Shown here: positions 1-12,218 of the stretch, piece after piece
How the letters are laid out: each line of letters starts with the position of its first letter
Position numbering within the stretch: the first letter of the stretch is position 1
Assembly (NCBI GenBank): GCA_017893485.1
Contig: CM030366.1
Span: forward strand, 97,984,585-98,048,584
From: Hemerocallis citrina
Lineage: Eukaryota; Streptophyta; Magnoliopsida; Asparagales; Asphodelaceae
DNA length: 64,000 nucleotides
Direction: 5' to 3'
The notes under the pieces: generated by a model
The model's input: only the letters and a program-made list of their open reading frames with translations
Told to the model about the DNA's origin: nothing
Database searches by the model: none
Made by a program: the position numbers and the translations under genes

Positions 1-420
1 TAAGAATAGAAATGCAATTAGGATTGGGAATTTATTTGGCTAAGAAAACTTATTAGGGATCAAATTAATAGGAGTGGGAAAAAGACCATCAAAACACCAC
101 CACAACACCACGAAGAATAAAAATAAAGATAACGAGACCAAAAATGTGGGAAAGACCAACAAAATGAAAAACGAGACAAAAGAAACAATCAATCACACAC
201 GAGGAGCTCAAAATGAAATAAAACGAATATATATATTGAAAACAAATCCAATATACGGTTCAGAAAAATACAAGAGAGATAAATACACCAAAATGAAAAA
301 TACAGTCCAAAAATACACAAAAACGAAAAACAGGAATTACAATTAACCTAACAATCTTGAGATATTTAATTTGATTTTGAGATTAAGAGAGAGATCGTCG
401 AAGTTTGCCATTCGTCGGAC
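1..420. other. AT-rich sequence, no gene recognised
   Basis: A-rich sequence with short open frames of low-complexity composition (Lys/Asn/Thr-rich). No domain, RNA gene or repeat boundary was recognised here. Confidence 0.5.
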
Positions 421-464
421 TCCGCGGCCGCCGCCGCCCAGGCCAGCCGCCCCGCTGCTGTTGG

Positions 465-575
465 CATCGACGTAGGCCGCCACCGCGTTTGGGTTGGCAT
501 CGATGCAGGCCGCCACCGCATTTGGGTTGGCATCGACGCAGGCCGCCACCGCGTTTGGGTTGGCATCAACACATG
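465..575. repeat. 33-bp GC-rich minisatellite
   Basis: About three and a half direct copies of a 33-bp unit (core GGCCGCCACCGC followed by GTTTGGGTTGGCATCGA) lie in a GC-rich island of roughly 420-700 that contrasts with the AT-rich flanks. Every frame through it stays open because 33 is a multiple of three. The resulting Ala/Pro/Arg-rich ORFs on both strands are therefore not evidence of a gene. The island could be a TE 5' leader, but nothing identifies it. Confidence 0.8.
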
Positions 576-1010
576 CCGCCGCCACCCAGGCCACCGCCTC
601 CGTTGCTGTCAGCATCAACGCTCGTCGACGTCGCCGCGATCTGACCGCCGCCCCCTCGCCAGGCGCTGCACCCTCATCGACCCCCTTTTCTCCTCGATCT
701 CTGTGTAAGACTGTTTGAGGGGATTAGATCTAGTTGTCGGAATCCGACCACCGCCGCCTCTGGCCGTCGCCTCCACTAGCGTCAATGACGCCGCCACTGA
801 CCACCGAAACCCCTTCATGCTTCCCTACATGTGAGATCGAAGGAGAAGAAAGAGATGACTCGGATCCAAAATTTGATTTTTTTCGATTGGTGGATTATGG
901 TGTTCTATGTTCGGGTTGGAGAGGGAATCCTGGCAGCTGAGTTTAACTCAGATCTGACCAAATAAGAATTTTCATTGGTTGAGAATTTGGTGTTTGGTGT
1001 TTGTATTGTT

Positions 1011-1265
1011 GGAGCAAATCCAGATTCAGATCCAGTCCAACAGCTGCTCTATTGGTTGGAGGTTATTGTTTGGTATTTGGACTGTTAGAGCATATCCAGA
1101 TTCAGATCCAGTCCAACAGCTTCTCTATTGGTTGGAGATTGTTGTTTGGTGTTTGGACTGTTGGAGCATATCTAGATTCAGATCCAGTCCAACAGCTGCT
1201 CTATTGGTTGGAGATTTGCTGTTTGGTTTGGACTGTTGGATCAGATCCAGATCCAGTCAAAAGGA
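1011..1265. repeat. 76-bp tandem repeat, about 3.3 copies
   Basis: Direct repeats with period 76, 76 and 75 bases start at about 1011, 1087, 1163 and 1238. The shared core reads GATTCAGATCCAGTCCAACA, followed by GCTGCTCTATTGGTTGGAG. Open frames in this stretch (979-1288) are products of the repeat. It could be part of a retroelement leader, because decayed Copia coding sequence follows downstream. Confidence 0.85.
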
Positions 1266-1289
1266 ATCAATCCGGATCTAACCAGTGAA

Positions 1290-2427
1290 GACAATCCATT
1301 GGGTATTATTTTGTATTCTGTGTTTGGGGAGAAGACTGGATCTATTGCAGTGTACTTCTAATTCAGATTTAAATTAAAGATAAGTTCTTCACCAAATTTA
1401 AATTTTTATTTAATTATTTGTTTGAATCTTGTTACTAAGTGCTAAAGTTCAAAACTGTATTATATATTGTTTAATTAAATACAAATCTGAATAACTGCTT
1501 TGGCTACGTGCTATAGATCAAATATTATTTTGATAAATTATAGGCTTTCACTATAAAATTGAATCTCCAATTAAATTATTGTGAATTAGATAGTGCTAAT
1601 AATTTGTTTAATTGGCTAATCTTTAACGATTTGATGAATGTAGGAACTTCAAAGTTACTTACAAATTGTGTGTATTGGAGACGATGGATTTTCATCACGG
1701 TATGATAAGTCTGCACTACGCAGGCTTCTCCATCGAATTTGGAAAACACTTCTAACTTGAAGTGTCGGTATGATCTACTCTAATCTTTCTTAGTATTTTT
1801 ATGTGATGAATGTGATAACATTTTTTGTGTTTGATCACATGATTGAGAGTTTTAGATCATAGTTATTCTCGCTTTGAAAACTAGCATGCTTAGGGTTGTT
1901 AAGTGCTTTATCATACTATGTGTATAGATATTTTGACAAACTCATTGTTTGCAGTTTGTGTGAGATTATATATTTGCTTCTCTAATAAAATAAAATGAAA
2001 TTTTTGATGTATAAGATGTATAACAAATGTATGTAACTTAGGAGAGAGCATCTCTTAATGTACGATATGACTTCATTAGTTACGTTTTGTTCTTTCTCGT
2101 TCATTGTACAGTGTGTGCAAAATTGAATTATAAAATGTTAGTCATTATCTCATTTAGCGTTATGAAGATGATGAAGAACGAATAAAGGAAAGAGCTCTTC
2201 TCTTAATGTGTTTGAACAAGTGGACATTGTTAGAATCACTAGAGAAAGCAAATAGTTTTGTGAAATTTGGAAGAGTAATTTTGTATTAACTCTTATAATG
2301 TGCATATGTTGTCAATCGCATGTATAAGTTGAATTTAACAAATGAGACAATAAATAATAATATTTCTAATTGTGTTTATTTCCTGAACATAGCATAATTG
2401 GCTAGGATTTGAGAACTATATATTAAA
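1290..2427. other. AT-rich stretch upstream of Copia remnant, no gene seen
   Basis: No coding domain could be read. By position it could hold the decayed leader and gag region of the Copia element whose integrase begins near 2428. No primer-binding site or 5' LTR was recognised. Confidence 0.4.
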
Positions 2428-3778
2428 TTGTTTGTTCTTGTTAAAACTCATAACTCTGCTAAAGAACACTCCATTAAATATGACAAATATGAAAGTTGTG
2501 CTCAGATTATGATATCATTTAGTATGGTCTCTAGGAGCACACAACTTCTTGAGTCAATACATTTTGATGTTTGTGATCTCAGTAGCTTTGTGACTAGACG
2601 AGATAATTGTTGGTCAGAAGTATCAATCACTTTTGTAGATGATTAGTATAAGTTTGTCATATATATGAAGAATGGAGCACTTGTTATTCTTAATGAATTA
2701 AAAATTATATATAGTTAAATGCTAAAAATTCAAGGGTTCAGATTTGATAGAGGTAGTGAATATGTTTCAATGATTTTAGAGAAGTTTGCATATGGCATAC
2801 TCTCTACTGCACTCTACTTACATCAGTCAAACGGTATTGATAAAAGTTAGAATTAAACACTTAGTGAAATGTTAAATTCTGTAATATTGACCGTTGTTTG
2901 TCTTATGTAATTATGAGTGGTATTTTATTGTTAATCATATCTCTAATTTATTACTACACTCTAAATTGAATACACCTTGTAAATCATGGCATGAAAACAC
3001 AAATAATTTTGTTAAAGTGAAAATTTGTGTTGTAATACATTTGTTAGAGTACATGATCCTAGAAGGCCTAAAGTAGGACCTACAATAAATATTTGTGTGT
3101 GTTTAGAAAGTGCAGAATATAGTTCTGTAGACAGATGTTGGATCTATCTAATTTGTGTTAAAAGAATCTAGACTTGCAGAGTTCTTTGAGGATGTGTTCA
3201 TCAAAATAAATGTATGAAATAATCTAGTCCTATAGACACGTTCAATGATTCACAGTTGGAATCAAGAACCAGCCTTACTGACACTTAAAAACCTGAATGA
3301 CAAATGAGCTAAGAATAGTCTTTAGTAGACAATGAGATGATTTTGTGTCATTCAACAATACTTTAAATTAGTTGATCTGCCGAAATGGGCTAAAACTATA
3401 GTAAGTAAGTGGGATTTTGTAGGAGAAACTTAATTTTGATTGTTCAGTAGCAATGTTAAAGCATTTTAGTAGCTAACAAATTGACTGAAAAAAATGGGGT
3501 AGATTTATTCGATGTCTACTCACATGTTTGTCATATTGCTATAATAAGTATTCTTCTTACCCTTACATATATTGAAAATTTTGTTATTCATAAAGGATAT
3601 TTAAACAGTTTTATACTAAAAGTTTTGTGCTTGATGTTTTGTACTGAACAGTTTTGTACTGGAAAGTTTTGAACTATATGTTTAGTGAACAAGATTAACA
3701 ATTTAGTAAAATCACTGTATGTTCTTAAAACATGTATAGCCGACGAATAAATAATTTGACAAATTTCTAAAAGAGCCT
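2428..3778 (+). pseudogene. Copia polyprotein remnant: integrase and N-terminal reverse transcriptase
   Basis: Decayed Ty1/Copia pol. Frame fragments read like the integrase entry (HFDVCDLSS then SITFVDD, cf. the family's H-x-D-V and FVDDYSR) at about 2554-2640. A GFRFDRGSEY-like stretch follows, then a QSNGI segment (about 2830). A pre-RT part with KSWHENTNN lies at about 2980. RT begins near 3370-3720 (GVDLFDVYS, cf. GIDYFDTFSP; FVIHKGYLN, cf. the MDVKTAFLNG region; NLVKSLYVLKT, cf. LKKSLYGLKQ). Stops and frame shifts are numerous, so it is inactive. RT continues at 7846 after the inserted solo LTR. Confidence 0.85.
3774..3778. repeat. Target-site duplication AGCCT (left)
   Basis: The 5-bp sequence AGCCT immediately left of the LTR start is repeated exactly at 7841-7845, immediately after the LTR end. 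This is the signature of integrase-mediated insertion. Confidence 0.9.
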
Positions 3779-6700
3779 TGTCACGCCCCGCTTCCTAAAA
3801 TAGAATACGGAATACGGATACGCGACAAAAGCCCAGCGAATGATTTTCATCATCCATGAGTTGTTCGGAATCTTTACAACACTTCACAAGAATAATCAGA
3901 GTCGGAAGCAAAAGAATCAACCAAGCATGCATATATGAGTCAAAACCAACAAGAATAATTGAAACCAATAAATTATCATCTCAAATAATCCAGATCTGAA
4001 TAAGTCAATATCCTGGGTCACATTGCCCAAATACAAATAAATCCAAGTACCAAATACAATTATTAAAAAATAAGCAACAAGATAATAATAACAAAATCCA
4101 GCACTAATATCTCATATCACCAACACCATTTGGTACCTAGTTTTCAAAATCTGCAATTTAATAATTACAGGAAAAGAAAAAAGAAAAACAAACTCCCGTC
4201 AATGCAAGTTACGGGCCGCTTGTAGTGCAGGATACAAGTACATAGGAAAACTAACTAATAACATGGAATATGCATGATAACAAAATAGAATACTAGCATG
4301 GCGAGATGAACAAGTGCAAGTGGCATGTATCAAGTATCAAGCGAACAAGTATCATGTAAACAAGCAACAAGTGTCAAGCAAGCAGGTAAACAGATAACAG
4401 GTTTCAAGTATCAAGTACAAGTAGCAAGTGTCAAGTAATCATGTTCAAGTCTTGTATTATTACTATCTAGGTAGCACTTCATGCATTCATACTTTTACTA
4501 CATGCTTGCTATAGTTAAGGCAATTTCGTTTTAGATTTCATAGTGGATCATAGAGGACAGTGTACTCAGAGACAAGCTCTCAAGTATCAAGTATCATGCT
4601 TCAAGTAACCAGATAACAAGCTTCAAATAACTAAATAACAAGCTCCAAATACCCAAAATATCAAGCTCTGTGTCAAGTGTGCAAGTGTCAAGTAATCATG
4701 CGTCAAGCTCCAAATAACCAAATATCAAGCTCCAAATATCACGTAGGATCAATAGATCCCCTTCCGAGTATACGTTTTTGTATTTTTCACTATTAGATCT
4801 TTCCCTTTAAACTCCGGCTTGATTATTTATTATTATTATCAAACTAGCATGTACGTGTCACAAACAGGACAAGAATAACATGGCAGGAATAAGTAACAGG
4901 TTCAAGTTGCAAGATAAACACGTATGGGTAAAAGATAACACACAAAAGGATAAAACAATGAGATTTCTAGTTCAGGACAGCAAGACAGTACTGCACTAAA
5001 ATATAGATTCTCGTTACTACAAACATGCAAATCTGGATCAGTTAAAGAATCTGAAAAATAGACTTCCGGATGAATCCAGAAAATATATATAAGTCATATA
5101 GTATTTCACAAAATCAAGTCTCAAAACAGGTTTGAATCCAGAAAACACGTTTAGCCAGAAATCAGAAAATTTTATGCAAAGTCAGAAAACAGTATGAAAA
5201 CTCATTAATTATATCCACGAAAAATCTGGGGTATTCCCCTATATGTGCAGTAACAGAAAAACATGTTTCATAATTTTCCAACAAAAATAGAGTAGTCAAG
5301 TAAAATCTGAAAATAACAAGAAACAATAGTTTTGTAAATCTGAAATCACAAACACTGCAGTACGAAAATAGCAATATCTCACAAACCATAAATCGAAATC
5401 CAAATCCAAATCTGCCAAAAGGCTAATAAAATAGATATAGTAAGCTAACTTTTATATTCACAAATATTTTTCAAACAGCAAGTAGAAATAGGTCGAAAAT
5501 CAGGTTCTTTACTGAACAGCAAAAAAATCTGCTAATATAGTAGTTGTTTGGAAACATAGAACGGTTTGTAAAACTCATCAAATAAATCCACAAAAATTCT
5601 GGATTAATCCCAATCAGGTCTAGAAGTACTGAACAAAATTTCAGATCAAAATAATAATTTTAACACCAAAATAAAAATAGATTAATCTTCGGAATTCATA
5701 GAAAATAAAATCTGGAAACCTTTCGACACCACTGTAGTAAAATAGACATAACTCACAAACCATAAATTGAAACTGAGATTCGTCAAAAGGGTCGGAAAAT
5801 AGATAGAATTCTTTACAAATCATGTTCACAAAATATTTTCAAATATTGACCTTAATAGGGTCTAAAATATTGATCAAAACGAGAAAGCCAACAAAACGAA
5901 AAATATCGCATATGCACAAAATCCACTAGTTCACATAGAACTCATCCAAAACACATCCAAATATGAGTTAGAGTGTACTAGATTTCCAAGCAACATGTTA
6001 TAGGGTATTTCACAAGTCCACAACAAGTCTACCACGAATACCACGAACAAGCACAAGATAACCTATGAACAACACGCATATATGCAACAAGATATGGTCA
6101 ATCCTAGGTTATATCATGTCATGTATGTCATGAGACAACTATGGTCAAATCATCACTATAGAGACAATATCAACAAGGAGATTCACACACAAATTGTCTC
6201 TAGAACCCAACTACACTACAGGAAGTATTTAGTACTTGTATTACACAAAGAAAAGAATACAAGTTACTTGCCTGAGAGACGACGATAAAAATGAGGAAGC
6301 AAGAGCACGAATAACGGGAATGGATTCCTGAGTAACGAACTCAACGATCTCACAACCTACGAACACAAACGCGGACAACGAACCCCGACAACGAACTACG
6401 ACCACAAGCACACGAACACCACGAATACCTGAGATCCAACACACACACCAACACACTCACACACAATCAACCCCGAGAGCATGAGGAAGAGAGGGAGAGA
6501 GAAGACGGTAGACGGGAGAAGACGACAGCGGACAGCAGCCTAGGGTGGCTGGCGTTGTTGCTATCAGCAGTGCGATGCACCAAGGAGGAGGTGTGGGGAT
6601 CGAGTGCCGCGAGGTTGAGGAGAGGGTGCCAGAGAATGAAACAGGAGAGCAGGCGGATGCAGGTCGGGGGTTGAGCTAGGGCTGGCTGTTGGCGATGGAG

Positions 6701-7442
6701 AGAGATGGAGGTGGCTCAGCGAATGAGAGGACAGGCACAGGAGGTCAGGGAAGCAGGGAGCATAGGGGATGACGGCACACGGCGAGGGTGGCGCGGCCGT
6801 AGGTGGTCACGATTGCATCACTGCGACATTGCTACTGGCTTACTGTGGCGCGGGTAGGCGACATGGGGAGGCTGTCGCACAGTCGGGGGCACTGCGGCGT
6901 TGCACTGCAGTTGACCAAGGGCAGAGAAGAAGGGGAGAGGCAGGGCATCGGGGTGCTGGCTGGCGATGCAAACGGATGGGGGATGGCGCTCGGGATTCAG
7001 TCGCGGCGAGGGGGAGAGATAGGAAGTGGCGGAGGATCGGGAGGTGGGTTGCACGGGGATGAAGGAGAGAAGGTCGGAAGTAGGGCTAGGGTTAAGGAGC
7101 GACTGGGGTGATAGGGTTGAGGAAAGTGAACAGGCTTAGGCAGATGGGTTAATATATATAGGGGTTGAGTGTATTAGGGTTTAGGGGTAACGGGTACGGT
7201 TAGGTGTAAATGTAAACGGGTTTGGGGATGTTAAAAGGTATTAAATGGGCTGAAGGGGTTATTGGGTTTTGGGATTGGGTAAAGTATTAGGTAAATGGGT
7301 TTGGGTATTAATTAATGGGTATTAGGGTTTAAAAAATCCAATAAAATAAAAATGGGTTTTGGGTAGGATCTAATAAGGAATTGGGTTGGGGTTTGGGGAA
7401 ATAAAATAACCAATAAAAAATATAAAATTAGGATTTTATAGA

Positions 7443-7513
<71 letters not shown>

Positions 7514-7840
7514 GTATTAAAAATAACAGTAATAATAATAATACTTATAACAATAATAATAATAATAATAATAAGATAAAGATAAAGATAAAAATAATAA
7601 TGGTAATAATAATAACAGTAATAGTAATAATAAAAGTAATAATAATAATAAAAAAATTATTACAATACAAAAATCATAGAAAAATAGTGACAGCTAAAAT
7701 TATTGATCAAAGATAGATTTTAATAGAAGATCCAACAATACATTTTAACAAAACTAGTTCGAAAGCGGAAAACTATTTAATAGAAATTTGAAATACCGAA
7801 AATACTCAGAAAATACGTATTTATGAAAACAGGGGTTACA
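3779..7840. mobile_element. Solo LTR, 4062 bp, inserted in Copia RT
   Basis: It begins TGTCACGCCCCG and ends AGGGGTTACA, so it has TG...CA ends with related termini, and a perfect 5-bp duplication (AGCCT) flanks it. No internal polyprotein is present, so it is best read as a solo LTR left by LTR-LTR recombination. Very long LTRs starting TGTNACNCCCC are typical of some Ty3/Gypsy chromoviruses (Tekay/Del type). That lineage call is inference. The interior holds short CAAGTATCAAG-type repeats (about 4300-4740), a GC-rich block (6480-7110) and an (AAT)n microsatellite. Its ORFs (for example 6769-7111) are not conserved genes that I recognise. Confidence 0.88.
7441..7660. repeat. (AAT)n microsatellite, imperfect
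   Basis: Long runs of AAT/ATA with interruptions, inside the solo LTR near its 3' end. Confidence 0.95.
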
Positions 7841-7845
7841 AGCCT
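7841..7845. repeat. Target-site duplication AGCCT (right)
   Basis: Exact copy of 3774-3778, flanking the solo LTR. Confidence 0.9.
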
Positions 7846-8860
7846 AGTATATGAATCACGTAATTCAGATCAGTACCTTCAACTTTGTGGTGTGTCAAAT
7901 ATAGTGCCTCTTATTTACTTGTTCTGTTGACATGCCGGTTCTTGGAAGTGACCAATCTATTATAAATGAAGTTAAAATTATGCTATCCAAAGAATTCAAC
8001 ATGGAAAGCCTAGGTATTGTGGACATCATAGGTATAAGGGTAAGTTTCGGTTGGCAAGGGATAACTCTTAGTCAAACTCATCAAATCAAAATGTGTTTCA
8101 AAAGTGGGGATATAGTGATTGAAAGTGTGTTTTGAAACACCTTATGATTATGATGAAAGGTTGACACCTAATAATGGTGCAACTATGAGATAAGTGGATT
8201 ATTCTAAAGAAATTGAAAGTCTCGTGTATACAAAAATCTGCACTAGAATAGACATAGCCTTCAAGGTAGGTATAATCTGCAGATTCACTAATAATCTCAT
8301 ACACATTTGAGTGCCCTTAATAGGCTAATGAAATACCTGAGTGGTAATCAAGAGTTTGCTTTGTGCTACTCTAGTCATTTTTCGAATAAATGGCTAATCT
8401 GATGCATTATGATGCTCAGAATTTAGTGAAAGTCGATAACTAGTGGATATGTGTTTACACTAGGAGGAACAGAAATGTTATGAAAATTAAAAGGCAAATA
8501 GGTACTGTGCTATCATCCATGAAATCAGACCTCTGTGTGTTATCCTCTGTAGGAAAAAAGGCTGAGTGGATGGAAGAATTTGTTGCTAGTCATCCATTAA
8601 GAAGTTTAAGTAACTTTCTAATTCTGTTATGCGACTATCAAGCTACAATGCACTGTAGCTCATAACTCACTCTATAATAGTAAGAGGAGTATATTAAGGC
8701 TGAAAGAAGCCTAGTTGAACTTTCTCATAAACAAAGTGCAATTGAAATAAAATATGGCTAATGCTCTTGCTAAGAGACGTGATAGTGATCTACTTATCAA
8801 AAATGTGGGACAAATGGAGTTAAAAGCTATTGAGTCAAAGCTTTAACTCCTAATTGTTTT
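7846..8860 (+). pseudogene. Copia remnant: C-terminal reverse transcriptase and RNase H
   Basis: Continuation of the Copia pol split by the solo LTR. MPVLGSD (7932) corresponds to the end of the YVDDMLV.GSD catalytic block, with the usual Tyr-Val-Asp-Asp degraded to CSVDMP. Further matches are MLSKEFNMESLGIVD, ITLSQTHQIK, ARIDIAF-like TRIDIAF (about 8250), STSGYVFTLGG near 8430-8470 (RNase H) and a region near 8550 resembling KEAEWL. Several stops and frame shifts interrupt it, so it is a pseudogene. The C-terminal NALAKRR stretch near 8760 resembles the ADPLTKPL tail. Confidence 0.85.
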
Positions 8861-9881
8861 AAAATTTAGAATCCAATTGGAGCCATAGCGAAGTTCAAAC
8901 TTAAGCATCAATTTTAGGCAGTTGACATGTTTTAGATAATTTTGATGATTCCACATAAATTCCACAAATATATAATCTCATTCAAATTTTGATGGTATTA
9001 TATATCTAAAGAATTTACTTAGAATAATCATATTATTCCAATACGAAATATGAAAACTTGTCGATGTGTTTCCAATGTTTAGAATGTCGTTATATCATTC
9101 CAGTTTTGATGATATATCTCTTTTATGGATTCTTGTTTCATTCCAATTTTGAAGATTCAGAATTAACCATAATTGATTTGACTGTTCTAGCATTCCAATA
9201 TGAAACATAGTATAGTTCTTGTGTAGAAACTATAATAGTCCTTGTTCTTTATTTAGTTAAAGAAACTTGACTGTGATGCTTGCATTACATTTTTGCTAAG
9301 CTAATTATGAATTGTACTAAGTTCTTTTGTGGAACTAGATACTTTGTGAAATTCGTTGCAATTCCTAGAGATGTATCTCTTGATATTCTTGTTTTCAATA
9401 AGCTAGCAAAGATGGAGGAATTGAAGCTGTCAACATAGATTTCAAAATAGTGATTTGCTCAAAATGGAGGAGTAAACAAAACCAGTGTGCAAGGATAGAG
9501 TTTCAATTTATTTCTCTCGAGAATAAATTAGTCACTTACTTGGTAAAACTTCTGTTGAGTTTAAGACTCTTGTATTCATTGAGCTTAAAACACTTATTTT
9601 GCTCTTGAAGTTCATTTGCTTTGTTTGATTTTGAAACTATGACAGATTATTCCAGTTGGTTTAGTCATTGTGAACTATTCTGTTGATATGGTTTGGGAGC
9701 TATTTAATTATTTTGGTTCAGTCCTTTAGAACTGCTCGGATTTATAATTGATTTAGTCTTTAGGAACTGTACATTGAGTGATGTTTTTCTTCTATTTTAA
9801 GGCTGCTATCAGCCAGTCAGCTTCATGTTGAACTGATGAGATAATCCATTACATTTATATATTGAGAATATAGGAGGAGAT
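8861..9881. other. Copia 3' non-coding region with short ATTCCAATTTTGA repeats
   Basis: No coding potential was recognised. Variants of ATTCCAATTTTGATGAT recur several times between 8880 and 9200. A polypurine tract (TAGGAGGAGAT) at 9871-9881 directly precedes a TGTTGGATAT start, as expected at the 3' LTR boundary. Confidence 0.6.
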
Positions 9882-10480
9882 TGTTGGATATATAGGTACA
9901 TTCTCATTATATGAATAATATTATGTGTAATATTATTCTATGGTAACACGTGTGTTACACGTACTAATTGTATGGATATCGGAACGCGGGTTGAGTGGAT
10001 TGAGAACCCAGTACCCAAACCAGTATTTATCTTAAGCACATTAGTCTAGGATATTAACCTAACAATTAAGAGGAAATATAAAATTGCTTGGAATATTTTT
10101 GTGGCAACTTATGGCTTGACTTGGATGAATTTTGTTTTCACAATTATACTTGTAGATTTCATATCATGATGTATAAAATATTTACCCTTATTGATGCTTG
10201 GGCAGCTCAAGCAAGTGCGAGAAAGAGACGTCGCAAGGATGGCACATAATAGTTCAGGTACGGTCAGAGGATTGGGGGACAACTGCAGGATTTCTTCTTA
10301 CTTATGGCAGGAAGACTATCTTGATGGAGCTCCTAAAGTTGTTGTATCTGTTGTAGTAGTTTGTTGTCTTTTGATCTAGTAGAATTCTGGGATTAATAGT
10401 TAATATTGTAGACGTTATTTCTGTATGTTTTGTTAACCTTTCATTAATGGAATTGGTGGCATTTGGTGGACAAATCTCAA
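9882..10480. repeat. Putative Copia 3' LTR, end not determined
   Basis: It starts TGTTGGATATATAGG right after the polypurine tract AGGAGGAGAT. The matching 5' LTR was not found in the window and no duplication could be set, so the right limit is a guess (it lies before the MITE at 10490). A short open frame at 10191-10379 lies within it and matches nothing I know. Confidence 0.5.
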
Positions 10481-10489
10481 ATTCACTAA

Positions 10490-11235
10490 GGGGCTGTTTT
10501 GTTAGCTGTAGGAGTAATGTAGGAAAAGAAATCGAAGTAAGTGCATTGTTCACGTGGTTTGTTAGTTGTTTTTTATTTGGATTTGGATTCCTACTCTAGC
10601 GCTAATGTAGCTATTGTAGCGTCATCTGAAATCCAAAAAGAAAAAAAACCCAGGTTCTCAGTTGAATTGCTTGATTTGTTTAGCAATTTTATAATTGTTT
10701 CTTTCTTCTCTCTTTTTACACTATCCAATAAAACAATTACTCCTTTACATTAAATCTCTTTCTCTCTACTCTCTATCCTATACTACAATAAAACTATATC
10801 TAAACAAGCTACTTTTTTAGAACTCATTTTCACATATTTCTTTTTTCCCTACAGTAATCTTCATGGTTGGGAAATATCTAAAAAAGTGGTTTGTTTATAT
10901 ATAGTTTTATTGTAGTATATATTATAGAGAAGAGAAATAAAGAACTTTTTTTTAAAAAAATAAGTAGTAAAAAAATTTATGTAGATGAGTAGGTGGAAGT
11001 GTTTTATTGAATAGTGTAAAAAGAGATAAGAGAGAAACAATTTTAAAATGCGCTACGGTAGCGCTACAGTGCTCATCTATGGAATTCCTTGTGTTTTTTT
11101 TGGATTTCAGATGACGCTATAGTAGCTACGTAAGAATCCAAATTTAGCACAAATTCAGCTAAACAAACTTATGAACAGTGCTCTTCTTTGAATTTCTATT
11201 TGCTACAGTAGCGCTACAGCTAAACAAACACCCCC
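10490..11235. mobile_element. Foldback MITE, PIF/Harbinger (Tourist-like), TAA duplication
   Basis: The left end GGGGCTGTTTTGTTAGCTGT pairs with the right end (reverse complement GGGGGTGTTTGTTTAGCTGT). TAA duplications sit at 10487-10489 and 11236-11238. The inverted similarity extends inward (for example TATACTACAATAAAACTATAT near 10780 against ATATAGTTTTATTGTAGTATAT near 10900), so nearly the whole 746 bp folds on itself. No transposase. Confidence 0.82.
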
Positions 11236-11238
11236 TAA

Positions 11239-11803
11239 GAGCATCCACAGTCCTTTTCTATATTTGCCAAATTGCCATATTTTGAGAAATGGATGTCTGC
11301 AGTCGTTTGCTATTTTGCCATATTTTGGCAAAATTGCTATAGGCGCTTTTCAAATTTGAGAAACGAAATGACGATTCTCAAATTAATTTAATGATCGGAC
11401 GGTACATGTTGTATCGTCCCATTAAAAAAAAAACAAAAATCTCAAACGAGACATGTTGTCCCGTCTTAAGCTAAAATAGCTTAAGACGGGACAACATGTC
11501 GCGTCCAGCTCAAATGGGAGATTTTGAAACCATTTAATCTAGGTTAGTGTATTAAGTAGGTTAATTAGTATATATTTTAATATTTAATTTATTTGATTTA
11601 ACTATTTAAATATCTAATCATTAGTTAATGAAGTTAAACTTTATGTTAAAAAGAAAAAGGAAGGAACAAGATGATCCGTCAGCCCTCATTTTTTTATATT
11701 TCTTTCTCAATTTATAGCAAATCACGACTGCAACGAATTGCTCTTTTTACTATTTGCTATTTTGTCATATTTGGCAAAATAGCAAAAGCCACTGTGGATG
11801 CTC
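11239..11803. mobile_element. MITE, GAGCATCCACAGT termini, TAA duplication
   Basis: It begins GAGCATCCACAGT and ends ACTGTGGATGCTC. TAA is present at 11236-11238 and 11804-11806, so it abuts the previous MITE and shares its TAA. The TIR similarity extends into a TTTGCCA / TGGCAAA zone. It contains a perfect 24-bp-arm hairpin at 11450-11500. Non-autonomous. Confidence 0.82.
11450..11500. repeat. Perfect hairpin, 24-bp arms, 3-nt loop
   Basis: The arm GACATGTTGTCCCGTC... at 11450-11473 is an exact reverse complement of 11477-11500, with loop AAA. It sits in the centre of the MITE. A transcript would form a miRNA-precursor-like stem, but there is no evidence of expression. Confidence 0.9.
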
Positions 11804-11806
11804 TAA

Positions 11807-12200
11807 CTGTATTTGGTGGACAAATATTTTTTTTTTGTTTTTTTGAAAAAAATGTGGGATCTGACCACCCTATTTCTTAATAAGAAATTAATAAAACATA
11901 CTCTATGGTAGACAAAGTTGTCTCCAATTAATAAGATGCATTTTATCAGAAGAGAGAGAGTACCAGAGAAAATTTCACATAATATTTTCCAGTTAATGAC
12001 AAATGGAAGACAACAAGGAGGTGGTTCGAAGAGTGTGGACGGCACTATATACTTAGAACATGCTTTACCATGGTAATTCTTCTAGCCACTGATATCAAAG
12101 TTGTCTGCCATGATGATAGACGAGCCTTCATCGATGATAAGAAATGACTAAGTTGTTTTTGCTTGCTATTTTGCAAATAATATGGGTGCCAAGATAATCA
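11807..12200. other. Unassigned AT-rich sequence
   Basis: No gene was recognised. The words ATTTGGTGGACAAAT just right of the MITE pair also occur just left of it (about 10461-10475), suggesting a small duplicated flank. Confidence 0.4.
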
Positions 12201-12218
12201 ATGTCCTCATCAACGATT

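Noticed and set aside
343..718. Several Ala/Pro-rich ORFs on both strands
   Set aside because: They follow from a 33-bp minisatellite. No conserved domain and no splice or promoter support.
6769..7111. GC-rich ORFs of about 100 aa in the first solo LTR
   Set aside because: Three overlapping frames on two strands are open because of base composition, with no recognisable domain.
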